63,198 nt of DNA from an uncultured Tenacibaculum sp. (GCF_947502995.1 NZ_CANNBW010000027.1:1-63198); one strand, 5' to 3'. Shown: positions 53,344 to 62,662, numbered from the stretch's first letter. The notes: generated from the sequence alone by a model not told the origin. Numbers and translations: made by a program.

Positions 53344-56292
53344 ATGAATTTTAGTAAACTGCTATTTATACTAGTTATTTTTTCAATTATTAGTTGTAAA
53401 AAGCGAGAAATTTCTCCTGCACAAGATACAAAATCGTTATTAACTTATGTTAATCCTTTTATAGGAACTGGTGGTCACGGACATACATATCCAGGAGCAA
53501 CAATGCCTTTCGGAATGATGCAATTAAGTCCAGATACACGCTTAGATGGTTGGGATGGTTGTTCTGGTTATCATTATTCTGATGAATATATTTACGGATT
53601 TTCGCACACACATTTAAGCGGAACTGGTGTTTCTGATTATGGCGATATTTTATTGATGCCAACAAATAAAGTAACTTTTAATAATGGAGCAGATGGTAAA
53701 GAAGGTTATCGTTCTAAATTTTCACATGATAAAGAAAAAGCAGAGCCAGGATTTTACAAAGTACATTTAGATGATACAAATATTGATGTTGAACTTACTG
53801 TTGCTAAACGTAGTGGAATGCATAAGTATCAATTTCCTTCTGCTGAAAACCAATTTATCACAGTAGATATTGAACATCGTGATCAATTATTAGAAGGAAA
53901 CATAAATTTTGAGATTAAAAATAATAAAATTATAAAAGGACACCGCTTTTCGAAAGCTTGGGCTACAAATCAAAAACTTTTTTATTACATAGAATTTTCG
54001 CACTCTTTGAGTCCTGTTAAAATAGATAGTAAAATATCAACTATAGAGGATATTAAAGTTGTTAAAGGAATTTCCTCATTTAAATTTATTAACCCAAATA
54101 ACGAACCAGTTTATGTTAAAATAGGAATTTCTGCAGTAGATATTGAGGGAGCGAAAAAGAATTTAGCACAAGAAATAGGAAATAAAACTTTTTCAATAGT
54201 TAAAAAAGAAGTTCAAGAAACTTGGGAAAAGCAATTAAGAAAAATAGTTGTTGAAAGTGATAACGAAGATTATAAAGTCAATTTCTATACATCGATGTAT
54301 CACACAATGATTGCTCCGAATTTATATCAAGATGTTGACGGTCGTTACAGAGGAATGGATTTAAAAATTCATGAAACGAAAGATTTCGATTATTATACAG
54401 TTTTCTCTCTTTGGGATACCTATCGAGCAACGCATCCATTATATACGATTATTGAGCAAGATAGAACAAATGATTTCATCAATACATTTTTAGCAAAGTA
54501 TGACGAAGGTGGTATTATGCCAATTTGGGATCTATCTGCAAATTACACAGGTTGTATGATTGGTTATCATGCCGTTCCAGTAATTGCGGATGCATATTTA
54601 AAAGGAATTAAAGATTACGACGCTGAAAAAGCGTTGCTAGCAATGAAACATTCTGCTACAAGAGATAAGTTAGGATTAAAGTCTTACAAGTCTTTAGGAT
54701 ATATTCCTGTGGAAGAAGAAAGTGAATCGGTTTCTAAAACATTGGAATATGCTTACGACGATTGGACAATCGCTCAGATGGCTAAACAAATGGGAAAAGA
54801 AGAAGATTATAAAGAATATATTCAACGAGCACAGTATTACAAAAATATCTTCGATCCGAAAACGCAATTTATGAGAGGACGATTTAGAAATACTTGGTTT
54901 GCACCTTTCGATCCGTATGAAGTAAACTTTAATTATACTGAAGCGAATGCTTGGCAATACAGTAATTATGTTCCTCATGATATTTCAGGATATATTAAAT
55001 TATTAGGCGGAGCTTCTGTTTTAGAAAAGAATTTAGATACACTTTTTGCTGCTGAATCAAATACTTCAGGTCGTCATCAAAAAGATATTACCGGATTAAT
55101 TGGTCAGTATGCACACGGAAATGAGCCAAGTCATCATATGGCTTATTTATATAATTATGTAGGGAAACCAAGCAAAACACAAGAGAAGATATATCAAATT
55201 CTTACAGAACAGTATACCAATGCTCCAGATGGTATTTCTGGAAATGAAGATTGCGGACAAATGAGTGCTTGGTATATTTTTAGTTCGTTAGGATTTTATC
55301 CTGTTACGCCAGGTTCTAATGAATATATCATTGGTACACCATTACTTAAAAAAGCTACAATTCATTTAGAAAACGGTAAAACATTTACAGTAGTTGCTGA
55401 AGGAATCAGCGATGAAAATAAATACATTAAAAACGCAAGATTAAATGGTAAAACTTTAGATCGAACTTTTATTACACATGAGGAAATTGTAAACGGAGGT
55501 TCTTTAGAATTTGAAATGACAAATTCACCAAGTAATTGGGGAACTCAAGAAAATGCTTTACCAAAGAGTAGTATAGAAGATCATTTAATTGTTCCTGCTC
55601 CATTCATAGAAAAAGGAGAAGTAGCATTTAAAGGAAATACCCAAGTTGTATTAGCGAATGCTGATACAAATGCTGAAGTGTATTTTAAATTAAATGATGG
55701 AGAATTTAAAAAATACGAGCAACCAATTCAACTTTCAGAAAAAACAAAGTTATCAGCTTATGCAAAAATAGGCGATACTAAAAGTGCAGTTATTGAAACA
55801 AACTTTGTGAAAATTGATCCAAATATTAAAATTTCTTTAGAAAGAGCATATGCAAATCAATATAATGCTGGAGGTGATAATGCACTAATAGATGGAATAA
55901 AAGGAGCGAGAGATTTTAGAACTGGAACTTGGCAAGGATATTCTAATGTTGATGTAATTGCAACTGTCGATTTAGGAAAAGAAAAATGGGTTGAAAGTAT
56001 TAGTACAAATTATTTAGAAGATCAACGTAGTTGGATATTCTTACCAACATCAGTTTCATATTATACTTCTGTAGATGGAAAAACGTACAAGCAAGTAGCT
56101 GATTTAAAAATTGATTCAGCAAAACCTAAAGAAAATACAAGTATCAAAGAAGTAACAATGCATTTGAAAGGAAGTAATGTGAGATATGTAAAAGTTATAG
56201 CTAAAAAATTAGGTGATTTACCAGAATGGCATTTAGGATACAAGCATAATGGTAAGTCTTGGATATTTATTGATGAAATAATGATAAAATAA
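53344..56292 (+). CDS. GH92 alpha-mannosidase lipoprotein
   Basis: Calcium-dependent exo-alpha-mannosidase of 982 residues, active on N-glycan mannose branches. Lipobox VIFSIISC. The N-terminal domain has VNPFIGTGGHGHTYPGATMPFG, and the catalytic region has TRATHPLYTI-like SLWDTYRATHPLY, GNEPSHHMAYLYNY and SGNEDCGQMSAWY, where the general acid is a Glu. After about residue 730, a chitobiase-like segment and a discoidin-like module (YNAGGDNALIDGI ... SWIFIDEIMIK) mirror the GH20 C-terminus. It heads a cluster with glycosylasparaginase and a sugar transporter. Confidence 0.95.
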   Translation: MNFSKLLFILVIFSIISCKKREISPAQDTKSLLTYVNPFIGTGGHGHTYPGATMPFGMMQLSPDTRLDGWDGCSGYHYSDEYIYGFSHTHLSGTGVSDYGDILLMPTNKVTFNNGADGKEGYRSKFSHDKEKAEPGFYKVHLDDTNIDVELTVAKRSGMHKYQFPSAENQFITVDIEHRDQLLEGNINFEIKNNKIIKGHRFSKAWATNQKLFYYIEFSHSLSPVKIDSKISTIEDIKVVKGISSFKFINPNNEPVYVKIGISAVDIEGAKKNLAQEIGNKTFSIVKKEVQETWEKQLRKIVVESDNEDYKVNFYTSMYHTMIAPNLYQDVDGRYRGMDLKIHETKDFDYYTVFSLWDTYRATHPLYTIIEQDRTNDFINTFLAKYDEGGIMPIWDLSANYTGCMIGYHAVPVIADAYLKGIKDYDAEKALLAMKHSATRDKLGLKSYKSLGYIPVEEESESVSKTLEYAYDDWTIAQMAKQMGKEEDYKEYIQRAQYYKNIFDPKTQFMRGRFRNTWFAPFDPYEVNFNYTEANAWQYSNYVPHDISGYIKLLGGASVLEKNLDTLFAAESNTSGRHQKDITGLIGQYAHGNEPSHHMAYLYNYVGKPSKTQEKIYQILTEQYTNAPDGISGNEDCGQMSAWYIFSSLGFYPVTPGSNEYIIGTPLLKKATIHLENGKTFTVVAEGISDENKYIKNARLNGKTLDRTFITHEEIVNGGSLEFEMTNSPSNWGTQENALPKSSIEDHLIVPAPFIEKGEVAFKGNTQVVLANADTNAEVYFKLNDGEFKKYEQPIQLSEKTKLSAYAKIGDTKSAVIETNFVKIDPNIKISLERAYANQYNAGGDNALIDGIKGARDFRTGTWQGYSNVDVIATVDLGKEKWVESISTNYLEDQRSWIFLPTSVSYYTSVDGKTYKQVADLKIDSAKPKENTSIKEVTMHLKGSNVRYVKVIAKKLGDLPEWHLGYKHNGKSWIFIDEIMIK

Positions 56293-56311
56293 TAGAACTA
56301 AAGGAAGAAAA

Positions 56312-57307
56312 ATGATAAATAAAGCAACGTTATTTAGTGTAGGTTTGTTAGCTACTGTCTTAATCACAGGTTGTAAAACAGAAAAGAAACCTGAAGAGCC
56401 AGTAAAAGTTCAAACAGTTACCACTGTAAATAAACCTTTAGTAATAGCTACTTGGAATACACCAGAAGCTGTTAACGCAGCAGCCAAAGTTTTACAAAAC
56501 GGAGGAACAGCTCTAGATGCGGTTGAACAAGGATGTAGAGTAGAAGAAGCAAATCCTAAGAATCAAACTGTAGGAATTGGAGGTTTACCAGACCGAGATG
56601 GTTTTGTGACTTTAGATGCTTGTATTATGAATGAAAAAGGTGATTATGGAGCTGTAGTTGGCGTAGAAAATATTAAGCATGTAATTTCTGTAGCTAGAAA
56701 GGTTATGGAAGATACACCTCACGTATTATTATCAGGGAAAGGAGCTGAGCAATTTGCGGTTTCAAAAGGTTTTCCAAAAGAAGATCTTTTAACAGAAGAT
56801 TCTAAAAAAGCTTGGGAAGAATGGAAAGTGAAATCAGAATACAAACCGATAATTAATATTGAAAATCACGATACCATTGGAATGTTAGCAATGGATTCCG
56901 AAGGAAATCTTTCAGGAGCATGTACAACAAGTGGTTTAGCTTATAAACTAAGAGGTAGAATAGGGGATTCACCAATTATTGGATCTGGATTATTTATCGA
57001 TAATGAAGTTGGCGGAGCTGTAGCTACAGGTTTAGGTGAAGAAGTTTTAAAAACAGTAGGAAGTTTTTTAATTGTAGAATTAATGCGACAAGGAATGTCA
57101 CCACAACAAGCTTGTGAAGAAGCGATTAAAAGAATTGTAACAAAGCCTAATAGCGATTTTAAAAATTTTCAAGTTTGTTACATCGCAATGAATAAGAAAG
57201 GAGAAATAGGAAGTTATGCTATTCACGAATGGTTTAGTTATAGCAAGTTTGATAATAACGGATACAAAAACATTAAATCAGATTTTTATTTAAAAGACAA
57301 ACCATAA
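56312..57307 (+). CDS. N4-(beta-N-acetylglucosaminyl)-L-asparaginase
   Basis: Ntn-hydrolase that cuts GlcNAc from asparagine at the end of N-glycan breakdown. An N-terminal lipobox (VLITGC) implies membrane anchoring. The family pattern GGTALDAVEQGCRVEEANPKNQTVGIGGLPDRDG is present, and the autocleavage site with nucleophile Thr188 lies in HDTIGMLAMD. The sequence around VRGRIGDSPIIGSGLF completes the active site. The length of 331 residues is normal. It is 19 bp after the GH92 gene and 3 bp before the sugar transporter. Confidence 0.94.
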   Translation: MINKATLFSVGLLATVLITGCKTEKKPEEPVKVQTVTTVNKPLVIATWNTPEAVNAAAKVLQNGGTALDAVEQGCRVEEANPKNQTVGIGGLPDRDGFVTLDACIMNEKGDYGAVVGVENIKHVISVARKVMEDTPHVLLSGKGAEQFAVSKGFPKEDLLTEDSKKAWEEWKVKSEYKPIINIENHDTIGMLAMDSEGNLSGACTTSGLAYKLRGRIGDSPIIGSGLFIDNEVGGAVATGLGEEVLKTVGSFLIVELMRQGMSPQQACEEAIKRIVTKPNSDFKNFQVCYIAMNKKGEIGSYAIHEWFSYSKFDNNGYKNIKSDFYLKDKP

Positions 57308-57310
57308 TTT

Positions 57311-58627
57311 ATGACAACAACCAATAAATCTTACAAAACAGCTTTTATATTTTTAACCACTTTATTCTTTTTATGGGGATTTATCACAGTATTGGTAGAT
57401 TCTTTAGTTCCTCGTTTAAAAGATGTGTTCGAAATGTCTTATGCAAAAACAGTATTAGTTCAGTTTGCATTTTTTGCAGCTTTCTTCTTCGTTTCTGTTC
57501 CTGCAGGTAAACTATTAAGTAAAATTGGCTACAAAAAAGGAATTGTTTTAGGGTTAACAATAATGGCTTTAGGTTGTTTGTTATTTTATCCGGCTTCTTC
57601 TTACAGAAGTTTTTCAGTATTCTTATTGGGGTATTTCACATTAGCTGGTGGAATTACAGTTTTACAAGTAGCTGCAAATCCTTATGTAGCTTTACTAGGA
57701 AATGAAAACGGAGCTTCAAGTAGATTAAATTTGTCACAGGCATTTAATTCTTTAGGAACAACTATAGCACCAATTGTAGGAGCTTTATTTTTATTAAGTG
57801 ATACTGTAAAAACATCAGAAGAAATTGAGCAATTATCAGAAATTGCAAAAACGGAATACTACGCAGCAGAGGCAGCTACAGTACAAACACCATTTTTATT
57901 TATTGCAGGTTTTATTGGAGTTTTAGCTCTAGTATTTTCATTTATAAAGTTGCCAAAAGTGATGGAAGAAAGTCCGAAAGGAGGCTATTTATCATTACTG
58001 AATAATAAAGTAATGTTACTTGGAGCATTAGGGATTTTTGTTTATGTAGGAGCAGAAGTTTCTATAGGAAGTTTTTTAGTGAATTATTTCCAAGACATGA
58101 ATTTGGCAACTATCATTTCTCAAAATGAAACGATGATGAATATTGCAAATACCATTGCTAGTGTTTTCAATAAGACATTCTCAAATTCCGATCCAAAATC
58201 TTTACTAGGAATTTTTGTGATTTTCTATTGGGGTGGAGCAATGATTGGTCGTTTTATAGGAGCCTATTTAACAAAAATTATTTCTCCGGGTAAGGTCTTA
58301 GCAATTTTTGCAATTTTAGCTGTAGCTATGATTTTAATCTCTATTACAACAACAGGATTAATTTCTATGTGGTCAATTTTAGCTGTAGGATTATTTAATT
58401 CTATCATGTTCCCAACTATTTTTACTTTAAGTTTAGAAGGATTAGGAGATTTAAAAGCTCAAGCTTCAGGATTACTTTGTATGGCAATTGTAGGAGGAGC
58501 AATCGTACCTTTTATTTTCGGAGGATTAATCGATAATTTCGGATTTAAAACTGCATTTATCCTAACATTAATTTGTTATGCATATATCTGGTATTTTGGA
58601 AGAACTAAAGCATTAGTAAAAGAGTAA
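57311..58627 (+). CDS. sugar MFS transporter (FucP/NagP-like)
   Basis: A 438-residue inner-membrane sugar/H+ symporter with 12 helices. The start TAFIFLTTLFFLWGFITVLVDSLVPRLK is typical of the FucP/GluP/NagP branch, with LAGGITVLQVAANPYVALLG and RLNLSQAFNSLGTTIAP. NagP-type members import N-acetylglucosamine. It is the last gene of the N-glycan locus and has a terminator, so GlcNAc is the likely cargo, given its neighbours. That is context-based inference. Confidence 0.93.
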   Translation: MTTTNKSYKTAFIFLTTLFFLWGFITVLVDSLVPRLKDVFEMSYAKTVLVQFAFFAAFFFVSVPAGKLLSKIGYKKGIVLGLTIMALGCLLFYPASSYRSFSVFLLGYFTLAGGITVLQVAANPYVALLGNENGASSRLNLSQAFNSLGTTIAPIVGALFLLSDTVKTSEEIEQLSEIAKTEYYAAEAATVQTPFLFIAGFIGVLALVFSFIKLPKVMEESPKGGYLSLLNNKVMLLGALGIFVYVGAEVSIGSFLVNYFQDMNLATIISQNETMMNIANTIASVFNKTFSNSDPKSLLGIFVIFYWGGAMIGRFIGAYLTKIISPGKVLAIFAILAVAMILISITTTGLISMWSILAVGLFNSIMFPTIFTLSLEGLGDLKAQASGLLCMAIVGGAIVPFIFGGLIDNFGFKTAFILTLICYAYIWYFGRTKALVKE

Positions 58628-58654
58628 TGCTTATTTTTTAATACGTAAATTTCT

Positions 58655-58681
58655 AAGACTCGTCATTAGGCGAGTCTTTTT
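58655..58681 (+). terminator. terminator after sugar transporter
   Basis: AAGACTCG (58655-58662), 8-nt loop, CGAGTCTT (58671-58678), then a T-run. It separates the glycan locus from the two-component system. Confidence 0.85.
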
Positions 58682-58707
58682 ATTTATATGAACAATTAAG
58701 GTATACG

Positions 58708-58716
58708 AACGTTAAG
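58708..58716 (+). promoter_or_regulatory. possible LytTR half-site upstream of kinase operon
   Basis: AACGTTAAG fits the LytTR 9-mer consensus at every position, 63 bp before the kinase start. No good partner is found 21-22 bp to either side, and single matches occur by chance, so this is weak. Confidence 0.25.
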
Positions 58717-58770
58717 ATTTGTAACTAATTAATCTGAAAAAATTAAATTTGATGATTTTAAAGAGGTTAA

Positions 58771-60663
58771 ATGAAGAAAATTGGGGCTTTTTTCTTGCTG
58801 TTTTTATTGTATATAGGTTGTAATTCTAATCTTAAGTTAGATCATACAGAAATTAAATTAGAGTCAATTAAACAGTTTCAATATAAATCTAAGAAAGGAA
58901 GTAAAGATTCTGTGCTTTTTTACATTAATAAAGCAGAAAAAATCTTCGATAAAAATCCTAAAATTAATGACTCTCTTTTTTTAGAAAACTTATTCTTAAA
59001 AGGGAATTATTATAAGAAGCAAAATAATTTAGATTCAGCCAGATTTTATCTTTATAAAACAATTTCTTCACTAAAGAAACCTAACAATAGTTCTAGAGCG
59101 ATTGTGTTTTATAGAACTACTTGGGAGATGGAAAACCTCAAAGGAAATATTGCAAATGGAATAAGTTTAGCAAAAGATTTTATTGAAGTTTCCAATGAAG
59201 CTAAGTTTAATAAAGATCTTATTTATGCTTATAATTATTTAGCTCGTAAAAGTTTAGTATTTGGTAATTATAAAGAGTCGTTAGAATATAATAATAAGAT
59301 TCTTAAAATAGCAAAGGAAATAGGTAATGTAGATATGTATGTAATCACTGCTATTGCTAAGTCTAGGATTTTCTCATATTATTTGAAAAAGAAGAAAAAA
59401 GCGACTAAAATATTAGATAGTTTACTTACAATTGATTGTAGTATCGATTCCAAACGTCAAATTTACAGAAGATACGCCATTTTAAACTTCTACAATAAAG
59501 ATTATAATAAGGCTATTTCTTATTATAAAAAAGTGATTCAATTCACTAAAAAACAAGGATTACAGAGTAAAGGTTATGAAAGCAAAATAGACTTCAATAA
59601 TAATCTAATTGAAGCATATAATAATATTACTGAAGCATATTTAACAATAAAAAAATATAATACAACTGCTCAGTATTTAGATTCTACAAAAGCATTATTA
59701 AACACCAACACAAAGAAAAAATATATAAACTCTTACACTAAATATCGTTTCTTATTGAATTATAGAACAAAGAAGGATGAAGCAGAAGTTTTAAAGGAAT
59801 ATTTATCATTTATAAAGGAAAGTACAAATAGGCAAGAGGAGAAAATAAATGAAAAATTGTATGCATTACAATTAGCTAATGAAAAAGAGAAGCGAGCTAT
59901 AGCGGAAAAAAATAAAGCAATTGTGAATAATATTCAACTGGAATCTAGAAATATTAAACTCATTGCTTTTTCAAGTATTGTAGTTTTACTATTGATAATT
60001 GGATATTTATTTTATAGACAAAGAAATTTTGCTTTTGAACGTCAAGAAATTCAATTGCATCAACGTTTATTACGTTCACAAATGAATTCTCATTTCTCAT
60101 TTAATAGTTTATCTGTAATTCAAAATCAATTTAAAAATGATCAGAATTTAGCAGCAAATTATCTTACAAAGTTTTCGAGATTATTAAGACTAGTCTTAAA
60201 TAATTCTTTATTGAATTATGTATTAATTGAAGATGAATTAGAATTATTGACGAAATATTTAGAACTACAATTGTTCAGGTTTCCAAATAGCTTCGAGTTT
60301 AAAATTGAAGTTGAAAACTTTGAGGAAGATGATTTAATATATATACCTCCAATGTTAATACAACCTTTTATAGAAAATAGCATAGAGCATGGTTTTTCAA
60401 AAATTGATTATAAAGGTTACATAAGAATTTATTTAAAATTAAAAGGTAAGTTTATCGAGTGTATCATTGAAGATAACGGAATTGGTATCCAAAAAGACAG
60501 GTCAAAATCTGAAAACTCGGTTTCTACAGATTTAATATCAAACTTCATATATAAAACTACAAAACAAAAAATTATTACATTCGATAAAAAAGAGTTGAAT
60601 AAAAAAGAGAGTGGAGTATATGTGAAATTTTTAATCCCCTATAAATTAACTAATAATGATTAA
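58771..60663 (+). CDS. TPR-containing LytS-type sensor histidine kinase lipoprotein
   Basis: A 630-residue sensor kinase. A lipoprotein signal with Cys17 (LLYIGC) is followed by an external TPR-like helical region (about 20-370), a coiled coil, a membrane helix (about 396-416), then a LytS-type kinase. The phospho-His lies in MNSHFSFNSL (near residue 438), where family members usually have MNPHFxFNSL, so Pro and one hydrophobic residue are replaced by Ser. An N-box, PPMLIQPFIENSIEHGF, and G-box EDNGIGIQ bind ATP. The stop overlaps the LytTR regulator start by 8 bp. The signal sensed is unknown. Confidence 0.92.
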   Translation: MKKIGAFFLLFLLYIGCNSNLKLDHTEIKLESIKQFQYKSKKGSKDSVLFYINKAEKIFDKNPKINDSLFLENLFLKGNYYKKQNNLDSARFYLYKTISSLKKPNNSSRAIVFYRTTWEMENLKGNIANGISLAKDFIEVSNEAKFNKDLIYAYNYLARKSLVFGNYKESLEYNNKILKIAKEIGNVDMYVITAIAKSRIFSYYLKKKKKATKILDSLLTIDCSIDSKRQIYRRYAILNFYNKDYNKAISYYKKVIQFTKKQGLQSKGYESKIDFNNNLIEAYNNITEAYLTIKKYNTTAQYLDSTKALLNTNTKKKYINSYTKYRFLLNYRTKKDEAEVLKEYLSFIKESTNRQEEKINEKLYALQLANEKEKRAIAEKNKAIVNNIQLESRNIKLIAFSSIVVLLLIIGYLFYRQRNFAFERQEIQLHQRLLRSQMNSHFSFNSLSVIQNQFKNDQNLAANYLTKFSRLLRLVLNNSLLNYVLIEDELELLTKYLELQLFRFPNSFEFKIEVENFEEDDLIYIPPMLIQPFIENSIEHGFSKIDYKGYIRIYLKLKGKFIECIIEDNGIGIQKDRSKSENSVSTDLISNFIYKTTKQKIITFDKKELNKKESGVYVKFLIPYKLTNND

Positions 60664-61399
60664 AGTAATTTTGATTGATGATGAGGTTTATATCAGAGAA
60701 TTAATTCGAGAGAAACTCAAGAATAATTTTCAAGATAAAATTGAGATTGTCGGAGAAGCAGAAGGAGTATCGGATGCTATAAAAATTATCAATAAAGAAA
60801 AACCAAACTTATTATTTTTAGATGTTCATTTAAAAGAAGGAACTAGTTTTGATATTCTTTCTCAAATAGACTATAAAGAACTGAATTTAATTTTTATAAC
60901 TGGTTTTGATGATCATGCTATTAAAGCGATTAAAGTTGGAGCTTTAGATTATATTATAAAACCTATTGATGAAGACGAGTTTAATACAGCAGTAAATAAA
61001 GTAGTTAAAGAATTCAATAAAAATAATTACACAAAAGAATCTGTAGAAGTTTCTAAAGAACACTTCACTAAAACATCTGGTAAAAAACGTATTATTTTAA
61101 AAACCTTAGAGAATATTTATATTGTATATGAAGAAGATATTTTCTATTGTAAGTCAGAAGGTAACTATACCACTTTTTTCACAAAAAAAGATAGAATAGT
61201 AGTTTCTAAACCTATAAAAATGATGGAAGAACTACTTTCTAAAGATATATTCATACGATGTCATAAGTCATATTTAGTTAATAAAAACCATGTAATTCAG
61301 TATAACAGGAATGGCTTACTAATAATTAATGAAGATCTTAAAGTGCCAGTTTCTAGCAGAAAAAAAGATTTTATTATTCAGGAAATTTTCAATTCATAA
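60656..61399 (+). CDS. LytTR family response regulator
   Basis: A 247-residue two-component regulator. Receiver domain (1-120) with acidic pair DD (8-9) and phospho-acceptor Asp56 in LLFLDVHLKEG. The C-terminal LytTR DNA-binding domain (about 140-245) includes EEDIFYCKSEGNYTTFFT and FIRCHKSYLVNKNHV. It overlaps the kinase gene by 8 bp, indicating translational coupling. Paired direct repeats of the LytTR type begin 5 bp after its stop and recur ahead of the peptide genes, giving a likely target set. Confidence 0.95.
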   Translation: MIKVILIDDEVYIRELIREKLKNNFQDKIEIVGEAEGVSDAIKIINKEKPNLLFLDVHLKEGTSFDILSQIDYKELNLIFITGFDDHAIKAIKVGALDYIIKPIDEDEFNTAVNKVVKEFNKNNYTKESVEVSKEHFTKTSGKKRIILKTLENIYIVYEEDIFYCKSEGNYTTFFTKKDRIVVSKPIKMMEELLSKDIFIRCHKSYLVNKNHVIQYNRNGLLIINEDLKVPVSSRKKDFIIQEIFNS

Positions 61400-61403
61400 G
61401 TAA

Positions 61404-61441
61404 GAAAACGTAAATGAATTATCTGAAAACGTAAATGAATT
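61404..61441 (+). promoter_or_regulatory. LytTR-type tandem site upstream of lipoprotein gene
   Basis: GAAAACGTAAATGAATT occurs twice, exactly, at 61404-61420 and 61425-61441, a period of 21 bp. The inner 9-mer AACGTAAAT fits 8 of 9 positions of the LytTR consensus. It lies 72 bp upstream of the lipoprotein ATG. Confidence 0.75.
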
Positions 61442-61513
61442 TTAAAAAAGCTTTTATGTAAATCATCATAATAGCTAGATCTAAATATTTAGTTTCAACT
61501 AAAAATATACATC

Positions 61514-62284
61514 ATGAATAAATCAACCATAATATTTATTACATCATTTTTGTTTTTGATATCATGTTCTCAAGAAAATGATGTGTTAAATGAATTGAAT
61601 GATCAACAAACGATTAATAAAGCTTTAAATTTAAATAATAGAAGTAATTCAGGATTTGGAGAAACAACAATAAATTTTGATGAAAATCTCTTTCATTCTG
61701 TTTCTCTTTTAATATCTAAAACGATACTCAATAATAGCGAAGCTAAAGATTACTTTTTACAAGTTTTAGATAATAATCATCAAGCATCAGTAAATACGAT
61801 TCAATTAGAAGAGCTATTAAGCACAACTTTTTCTGATAATGTTTTTTATAATGCTTTTAGAACAGAGTATTTTTATTACTACGGCTCTGGTTTTTACTAT
61901 TGCGGTAAACCAGAAGAAGAAGAAGAACCTCCAACGTTAGAAAAAGGATTGTATGCAGTACAAGAAAGTTCGTTTCAATTTTACTTAAATTCTATTTTAA
62001 ATGAAAACTGTATAGAGTTATATTTTCCAAATGGAATAAATGAAGAGTATTTAAATTTCGATTTTCCTATTATTATTTCTTCAGCTCATCCATTTACAAA
62101 TATAGAAACTAATGAGTCTTATGTGAACCCCATAGGTTGTAGATTAGAAAAATCTGAGGTAAATTCTACTACACGAGGTAATATAATTATAGCAAGACCT
62201 AATAGAGCACAGTTAAATCAAAGAGGGTGTACATATTCTGAATATTCTTTCATAGAAGATTTTACCGAGTTTTTAGCTAATTAA
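61514..62284 (+). CDS. uncharacterised lipoprotein next to the LytTR system
   Basis: A 256-residue protein with a lipoprotein signal (FLFLISC, Cys18). After an Asn/Gln-rich start (about 20-50), a domain with several Phe/Tyr-rich stretches (YFYYYGSGFYYCG) and four cysteines follows, with an acidic EEEEEPPTLEKG segment near residue 140. I recognise no family. It lies between the LytTR regulator and two double-glycine peptides and carries the strongest LytTR-type site. Possible roles include self-protection against, or reception of, the peptides; there is no direct evidence for either. Confidence 0.75.
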   Translation: MNKSTIIFITSFLFLISCSQENDVLNELNDQQTINKALNLNNRSNSGFGETTINFDENLFHSVSLLISKTILNNSEAKDYFLQVLDNNHQASVNTIQLEELLSTTFSDNVFYNAFRTEYFYYYGSGFYYCGKPEEEEEPPTLEKGLYAVQESSFQFYLNSILNENCIELYFPNGINEEYLNFDFPIIISSAHPFTNIETNESYVNPIGCRLEKSEVNSTTRGNIIIARPNRAQLNQRGCTYSEYSFIEDFTEFLAN

Positions 62285-62301
62285 ATTATATATAATAAAT
62301 C

Positions 62302-62335
62302 AATCCTTTTACGTATCTGTAAGAGGATTTTTTTT
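62302..62335 (+). terminator. terminator after lipoprotein gene
   Basis: AATCCTTTTAC (62302-62312), 6-nt loop, GTAAGAGGATT (62319-62329), one wobble pair, followed by a run of T. Confidence 0.85.
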
Positions 62336-62351
62336 GTGTAATTATATTTAG

Positions 62352-62386
62352 AACGTTCGTGAATTTATACAGAGCGATGATGAATT
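62352..62386 (+). promoter_or_regulatory. LytTR-type tandem site upstream of first peptide gene
   Basis: AACGTTCGTGAATT (62352-62365) and AGCGATGATGAATT (62373-62386), 21 bp apart. The first 9-mer AACGTTCGT fits all LytTR consensus positions, and the second fits seven of nine. It lies 63 bp upstream of the ATG. Confidence 0.7.
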
Positions 62387-62449
62387 TTATATTGTGAAGA
62401 CTATGTAAATATTCCATTTTTACTGTATAGAATTTTTAAAATATCAATC

Positions 62450-62662
62450 ATGAAAAAAATAGTAAATCTAAAAGGAACTCAATTGTTAGATAAAAGAACT
62501 CAAAAAGAAATCATTGGTGGTAAAAGTAATGTACTCACCGGAGGAGGAAAATGTAGTAATAGTATTTGTGCTTCTATAGATCCGAGAAGATGTTGTGGTT
62601 ACGATGATAAAGGAAATTATGGATGTGTAATTGCTTTACCTGGGAGTAGAAACTGTAGATAG
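62450..62662 (+). CDS. Cys-rich peptide precursor with double-glycine leader (1)
   Basis: A 70-residue precursor. The leader MKKIVNLKGTQLLDKRTQKE continues to IIGG and ends at Gly24, a double-glycine site of the type cut by peptidase-containing ABC exporters. The predicted mature peptide has 46 residues with six cysteines (35, 40, 48, 49, 59, 69), spaced C-x4-C-x7-CC-x9-C-x9-C, allowing three disulfides. The next gene has a leader of the same length with 15 of 25 residues equal, but a different cysteine layout. It has its own LytTR-type site and terminator. Bacteriocin, pheromone or modified peptide are all open. Confidence 0.82.
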   Translation: MKKIVNLKGTQLLDKRTQKEIIGGKSNVLTGGGKCSNSICASIDPRRCCGYDDKGNYGCVIALPGSRNCR

